From: Eubacterium sp. UBA4343
GTDB lineage: Bacteria > Bacillota > Clostridia > Lachnospirales > Lachnospiraceae
Assembly (NCBI GenBank): GCA_002394235.1
Contig: DGTF01000020.1
Location: 1-16,085 of the forward strand
Length of the DNA stretch: 16,085 nt
Direction of reading: 5' to 3'
The notes beneath the pieces are model-generated. The model searched no databases, was not told the DNA's origin, and was given only the letters and a program-made list of their open reading frames with translations. Below are positions 12,524-16,085 of the stretch, one piece after another. Position 1 is the first letter of the stretch. Each line of letters starts with the position of its first letter. Both the position numbers and the translations under genes were made by a program.

Positions 12524-15211
12524 ATGACAGAAACCGCAGACATCATCAGACAGATCAAAATATACGGCATTGTACAGGGGGTCGGCTTCCGGCCGACAGT
12601 TTCCCGACATGCGGCTGCCTGCGGCATCCGTGGCACTGTCTGCAACAAGGGCTCCTTCGTCGAGGTGATTGCTGAGGGAACCGACGCAAAAATCAACGCG
12701 TTTATCCGTCTGGTCCGCGAACAGCCGCCGAGACGGGCAGTGATTCTGAAGATGGATGTCCGTCCACTGAAAACAGCGCTACATTTTTTGGATTTTTCAA
12801 TTATTGAAAGCCGGAAGACAAAAGGAGAGATCTTCGTGTCCCCTGACATCGCCATTTGTGACGAATGCCGGGCGGAGCTGCTGAATCCGTCTGACCGGAG
12901 ATATCTGCATCCTTTTATCAACTGCACCTCGTGCGGCCCGAGGCTTACGATCCTTGAATCTCTTCCCTATGATCGGGAGCGGACATCCATGAAGGTATTC
13001 CCCATGTGTCCGGAATGCCGTCACGAATATGTCACCCCGTCCACACGCAGATATGACGCCCAGCCTGTCTGCTGCAACGACTGCGGTCCCCATGTTTACA
13101 TCCTTCCAAAAGACGGGAGTGCGCCCTCGATCACCGGCAGAGAGGCAATCCTGGAGACCCGGCGCATCCTGATCGATGGCGGCATCGCGGCAGTCAAGGG
13201 CATCGGCGGCTTTCATCTCTGCTGCGACGCCTCCAATACAGAGGCCGTCCGGCGTCTCCGGGAGCTGAAGCACCGGCCGTCAAAACCTTTTGCGGTGATG
13301 ATGCGGGACGAAGCCTGTGTGCAGGCTGAGTGTTTCCTGACAGAGGAACAGAAAGCCATCCTGACAGGTCACCAGAAGCCGATTCTTCTCCTGCAAAAGA
13401 AAGACAACATCCAACTGTCGCCAGCAGTGGCCCCGGATAATCCCAGCGTCGGCGTTATGCTCCCTTACGCTCCGGTTCAGATTCTTCTCTTCCAATATGA
13501 TGATGGCCGCTCCATGACGCCTATGCTGGTCATGACAAGCGGAAATGTCAGCGGAGCGCCTATCTGTCACAACGACCGGGAGGCACTTGAAGAGCTTTCC
13601 ACCATCGCAGATATTATCCTGTCGAACAACCGCGCAATCAATATCCGCTGTGACGACTCCGTCATGGATTTCTACCGGAACAACCCGTACATGATCCGAA
13701 GATCCAGAGGCTACGCGCCGCTCCCATACATGGTCACTGAGGGACCGGCCCCCGGACGGACGGTTCTGGCAATCGGCGGCGAACTGAAAAACACGTTCTG
13801 CATCGGAAAAGGAAACCTTTTTTATCCATCATCTTATATTGGAGATCTTGCAGATGTCCGCAGCGCGCAGGCACTCCGGGAGACAGTCGGACGCTTTGAA
13901 ACTCTGCTTGAGGCAAAGCCGGATCTGGTTGTCTGTGATCTCCACCCCGGTTACCGGTCCACGGAAATCGCCGGAGAACTTGCGGCCGGCGTTCCGCTGG
14001 TGCATGTCCAGCACCACTACGCCCATATTCTCTCCTGTATGGCGGAAAATGACCGGACGGATCCCGTGCTTGGCCTCTCCTTCGACGGCACCGGCTACGG
14101 AACCGATGGCACGATCTGGGGCGGAGAAGTATTGCTTGCGGACACGCACAGTTTCCGAAGACTTGGAAGTGTGGAACCCTTCCTGCATATCGGAGGAGAT
14201 ACCGCCTCGCGGGAGGGGTGGCGGATCGCTGCCTCCTTGATCATAAGCCTGTTCGGAAAGAATGACCGGGGAAATGGATCCCGTGACAATTGCGCGGTTC
14301 TCCCGTTCCCGAAGAATGACAGAGGACATGAATCCCGTGACAATTGCGGAATTTTCACGCTCCCGGATCAGGGCGGCAGCCCATTATCACAGGGGGAACG
14401 AATTCCTCCGTGGAGCCGGAATGAAATCGATCATCTGTCGCCGGAAGAGATCATGACAGCGCTTGATCTCTGTTCTCCGACAGAGGCCGGAATTATGCGA
14501 AAAATGCACGAAAAGCGGCTGAATGCCGTCGTATCTACGAGCTGCGGGAGAATCTTCGACGCAGTCAGCGCAATCCTCGGTATCCGCAGAGCATCAACCT
14601 TCGAAGGAGAAGCCTCTGCCACCTTAATGTACCGCGCCCTGCAGTACCAGAAGAACCATTGTGACATAGAGAATTCGTACAACGCGGATCTGAATAACCG
14701 GGATTCTTATAATATAGATTCATGTAATACAGATTCATGTAATATAGATTCCTATAATATGGAATTATCGAACAAGCAATTCTCTAATGTAGATCCATAC
14801 TACATGCCAGAAGCCGCGGTGAAAAAAAACGCCAAACCGGAAACTGAGATTTCCGGTTCCGGGATATTCCGGATTCCCACCGGAAGGATTATCAGACGGA
14901 TCATTCTGGGTAAGCTTTCCGGAGAAGATCCGGACCGGCTTGCCTGGTTATTTCATGATTTACTGGCGAGGGAAACCTGCCGTCTGCTTGTTCATCTCCG
15001 CAGGCTGGACTGCCGTCTGCCCGACACCGTTGCCCTATCCGGCGGATGCTTTCAGAACACGCTTCTCCTCGAGATGATGCAGAATCTGCTCGAAAAAAAC
15101 GGTTACCATGTGCTTACGCATCACCTGGTTCCCCCAAACGACGGAGGGATCGCGCTCGGGCAGGCATATTACGGCGCCTGCCTCAGCGGGGAAGACCTGC
15201 CTGTGAGGTAA
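12524..15211 (+). CDS. hypF: Carbamoyltransferase HypF, enlarged by low-complexity inserts
   Basis: HypF converts carbamoyl phosphate and ATP to carbamoyl-AMP and transfers the carbamoyl group to the C-terminal Cys of HypE. At 895 residues it is about 140 longer than the usual ~750. Domains in order: acylphosphatase (IVQGVGFRP, 17-25); two zinc fingers with C112/C115/C134/C137 and C162/C165/C184/C187; YrdC-like domain (KGIGGFHL and KHRPSKPFAVM); Kae1-like transferase domain with VQHHYAHI near 495-502, SFDGTGYGTDGT, SGGCFQN and PPNDGGIALGQ close to the end. The extra length comes from a tandem 18-residue duplication (579-614) and nine degenerate 5-residue repeats (717-761), both between conserved blocks, so the core appears uninterrupted. 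AGGAGG lies nine bases before the ATG. It is the last gene of the cluster, 95 bases after hydE. Confidence 0.95.
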   Translation: MTETADIIRQIKIYGIVQGVGFRPTVSRHAAACGIRGTVCNKGSFVEVIAEGTDAKINAFIRLVREQPPRRAVILKMDVRPLKTALHFLDFSIIESRKTKGEIFVSPDIAICDECRAELLNPSDRRYLHPFINCTSCGPRLTILESLPYDRERTSMKVFPMCPECRHEYVTPSTRRYDAQPVCCNDCGPHVYILPKDGSAPSITGREAILETRRILIDGGIAAVKGIGGFHLCCDASNTEAVRRLRELKHRPSKPFAVMMRDEACVQAECFLTEEQKAILTGHQKPILLLQKKDNIQLSPAVAPDNPSVGVMLPYAPVQILLFQYDDGRSMTPMLVMTSGNVSGAPICHNDREALEELSTIADIILSNNRAINIRCDDSVMDFYRNNPYMIRRSRGYAPLPYMVTEGPAPGRTVLAIGGELKNTFCIGKGNLFYPSSYIGDLADVRSAQALRETVGRFETLLEAKPDLVVCDLHPGYRSTEIAGELAAGVPLVHVQHHYAHILSCMAENDRTDPVLGLSFDGTGYGTDGTIWGGEVLLADTHSFRRLGSVEPFLHIGGDTASREGWRIAASLIISLFGKNDRGNGSRDNCAVLPFPKNDRGHESRDNCGIFTLPDQGGSPLSQGERIPPWSRNEIDHLSPEEIMTALDLCSPTEAGIMRKMHEKRLNAVVSTSCGRIFDAVSAILGIRRASTFEGEASATLMYRALQYQKNHCDIENSYNADLNNRDSYNIDSCNTDSCNIDSYNMELSNKQFSNVDPYYMPEAAVKKNAKPETEISGSGIFRIPTGRIIRRIILGKLSGEDPDRLAWLFHDLLARETCRLLVHLRRLDCRLPDTVALSGGCFQNTLLLEMMQNLLEKNGYHVLTHHLVPPNDGGIALGQAYYGACLSGEDLPVR
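14258..14365 (+). repeat. 54-bp tandem duplication inside hypF
   Basis: Two in-frame copies, 14258-14311 and 14312-14365, encode KNDRGNGSRDNCAVLPFP and KNDRGHESRDNCGIFTLP. The copies share the CCCGTGACAATTGCG core but differ elsewhere, so the duplication is not recent. It lies in a non-conserved loop of the Kae1-like domain. The antisense strand reads in part like GTCATTCTTCGGGAACG, reminiscent of dispersed intergenic repeats in clostridia, so an in-frame insertion of such a repeat is conceivable. Confidence 0.85.
14672..14806 (+). repeat. 15-bp tandem repeat array (nine degenerate units) inside hypF
   Basis: Nine consecutive 15-base units keep the reading frame and encode pentapeptides with Asn usually fourth: NSYNA, DLNNR, DSYNI, DSCNT, DSCNI, DSYNM, ELSNK, QFSNV, DPYYM. 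Units 3-6 (14702-14761) are nearly identical, with consensus GATTCATGTAATATA. The stretch is far more AT-rich than the rest of the gene and uses codons such as ATA and TTA that are rare around it, pointing to local slippage expansion rather than ancestral HypF sequence. Confidence 0.9.
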
Positions 15212-15335
15212 CCTGATGGTCACCCCGGGAAAACACCTGCGATATTTCCGGCCGGGGAAACCCCGCCTCTGAGGTAACCTGATGGTTACCCCGGAAAAGG
15301 CACCTGCGATGTGTCCGGGCGGGATAACTCTGCTC
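15204..15335 (+). repeat. 66-bp tandem direct repeat overlapping the hypF 3' end
   Basis: TGAGGTAACCTGATGG begins two copies at 15204 and 15270, and similarity continues through ACCTGCGAT and the TCCGG-rich end of each unit. The first copy includes the last hypF codons and its TAA stop. The second copy contains a perfect hairpin, GGTAACC (15273-15279) and GGTTACC (15284-15290) with a TGAT loop; the first copy has one mismatch in this stem. CGGGG-AAA-CCCCG at 15253-15265 adds a further stem. The array may act as a structured 3' end for the operon transcript, though no T-run is present. Confidence 0.85.
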
Positions 15336-15348
15336 TCCAAGGTGCCCC

Positions 15349-15376
15349 TTGCGAAAAAACAGTGATCCGTTATAAT
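15349..15376 (+). promoter_or_regulatory. Sigma-A-type promoter of the YdjM-like gene
   Basis: TTGCGA (15349-15354) and a perfect TATAAT (15371-15376) are separated by 16 bases, 39 bases upstream of the next ATG. This marks the last gene as its own transcription unit and the end of the metallocluster operon. Confidence 0.7.
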
Positions 15377-15415
15377 AGTCGCAGAAAAAAGATCAGGGGA
15401 GAAGATCAGTCACAC

Positions 15416-16085
15416 ATGCTTGGAAGGACGCATTTTTTTATTGGAATCACGACAGCACTGGCGATTTTTGAGCCGTCCTCCCTGCCGATTCTTGTGGCAG
15501 GAACCGGGGCCGCAGCCATGGGAGGAATTTTGCCGGATATAGACGCCGGAACGTCCGGGGCCTCAAGAGAGACTGAGAAAATCATCGGGGTATGCACCGC
15601 GGCAGTATCCCTGATCATACTGGCCGATTATTTCTTCCATATCGGTATCTATCAGTCACTGATGTCCCGGAGCAGCACATCGCGTGTTATCGCCGGAATC
15701 GCAGCCTTTCTCCTGCTGTGCGTCATCGGGAGGAGAACACATCACAGGAGCTTTATGCATTCCTTTGCAGCGATGATCCTTTTCTGCCTCTGTGTCAACG
15801 TCATCTTTCCCCAGATCACCTGTTATTTTGCCGCAGGATACCTCTCCCACCTGCTCACGGATCTTCTGAACCGGCAGTGGGAGCTGCTTCTGTGGCCGTC
15901 AAAACGTGGATTTTCTCTAAAAATGTTTCGCTCGGACGGCGTCGTCAACTGGCTGATGTTTGTCGCTTTCATGTGTACCTCTGTCTATCTGATTCTGGTG
16001 TTTTCTCCGTTGAAACCACTGACAGACGCAATCACAGCCGGGATCAAGCCGAAACTGGCTGCCGCAGTCACAGCCGCAATCAAGC
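15416..16085 (+). CDS. YdjM-like membrane-bound metal-dependent hydrolase family protein (3' partial)
   Basis: This frame is open to the right edge (223 residues seen). It has the features of the YdjM/DUF457 family of inner-membrane putative metal hydrolases: MLGRTHFF with an early His6, GGILPDID near 38-45, THHRSFMHSF in mid-protein and a GYLSHLLTD block, placed among four or more hydrophobic segments. These His/Asp motifs are the presumed metal ligands. The true substrate is unknown for the family, although E. coli YdjM is part of the LexA regulon. GGGGAGAAG lies about ten bases before the ATG, and a separate TATAAT promoter precedes it. It therefore looks like an ordinary flanking gene rather than part of the cluster. 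The C-terminus is not in the window; the last residues carry two similar ITAGIK and VTAAIK strings. Confidence 0.85.
   Translation, partial: MLGRTHFFIGITTALAIFEPSSLPILVAGTGAAAMGGILPDIDAGTSGASRETEKIIGVCTAAVSLIILADYFFHIGIYQSLMSRSSTSRVIAGIAAFLLLCVIGRRTHHRSFMHSFAAMILFCLCVNVIFPQITCYFAAGYLSHLLTDLLNRQWELLLWPSKRGFSLKMFRSDGVVNWLMFVAFMCTSVYLILVFSPLKPLTDAITAGIKPKLAAAVTAAIK

Noticed and set aside
14672..14806. CRISPR-like array from the regular 15-bp repeats
   Set aside because: Units are directly adjacent with no spacers, are only 15 bases long, and stay in frame within hypF.

Overview
This window is a co-directional (+ strand) accessory cluster of about 15 kb from an anaerobic, moderately GC-rich Gram-positive bacterium, most likely a clostridium of the Lachnospiraceae type. 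That placement is an inference. It rests on strong AGGAGG-type ribosome sites, one TTG start, the clostridial-style HydE/HydF/TM1266 set and a TATAAT promoter; no 16S or other marker is present.

Layout: (1) 1-114, the 3' end of a probable NUDIX hydrolase; (2) 115-370, a leader rich in inverted repeats; (3) 371-4001, a NifH-like Fe protein followed by an 866-residue fusion of a NifD-like and a NifK-like module; (4) 4150-6571, hypC, hypD and hypE; (5) 6702-6953, a small TM1266-family regulator; (6) 6974-9805, a second, unfused pair of nitrogenase component 1 homologues (NifD-like, then NifK-like); (7) 9956-12428, the [FeFe]-hydrogenase maturases hydF and hydE; (8) 12524-15211, hypF, enlarged by repeat-derived inserts; (9) after a 66-bp tandem repeat and a new sigma-A-type promoter, a YdjM-like membrane protein that runs off the window and is probably unrelated.

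The notable point is the combination. One reductase (H), two component-1 pairs (a fused DK and a separate DK, formally like NifDK plus NifEN), the HypCDEF machinery that makes the Fe(CN)2CO unit of [NiFe]-hydrogenases, and two of the three maturases of the [FeFe]-hydrogenase H-cluster all lie on one strand. The window has no hydrogenase structural gene, no hypA or hypB (nickel insertion) and no hydG (source of CO and CN for the H-cluster). The catalytic and metal-binding motifs of H, HypC, HypD, HypE, HypF, HydE and HydF are all intact, so the cluster looks functional.

By-eye alignment suggests that the unfused D2/K2 pair keeps most cysteines at P-cluster-like positions, whereas the fused D1K1 protein keeps fewer. 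The position matching the cofactor-binding Cys of NifD is Asn in D1, so this is not a dinitrogenase with a FeMo-co-type site. My working hypothesis, which is inference only, is a nitrogenase-like enzyme or scaffold system coupled to synthesis of an organometallic Fe-CO/CN centre. The conservative alternative is a maturation island for hydrogenases encoded elsewhere, with nitrogenase-like genes as neighbours of unknown role.
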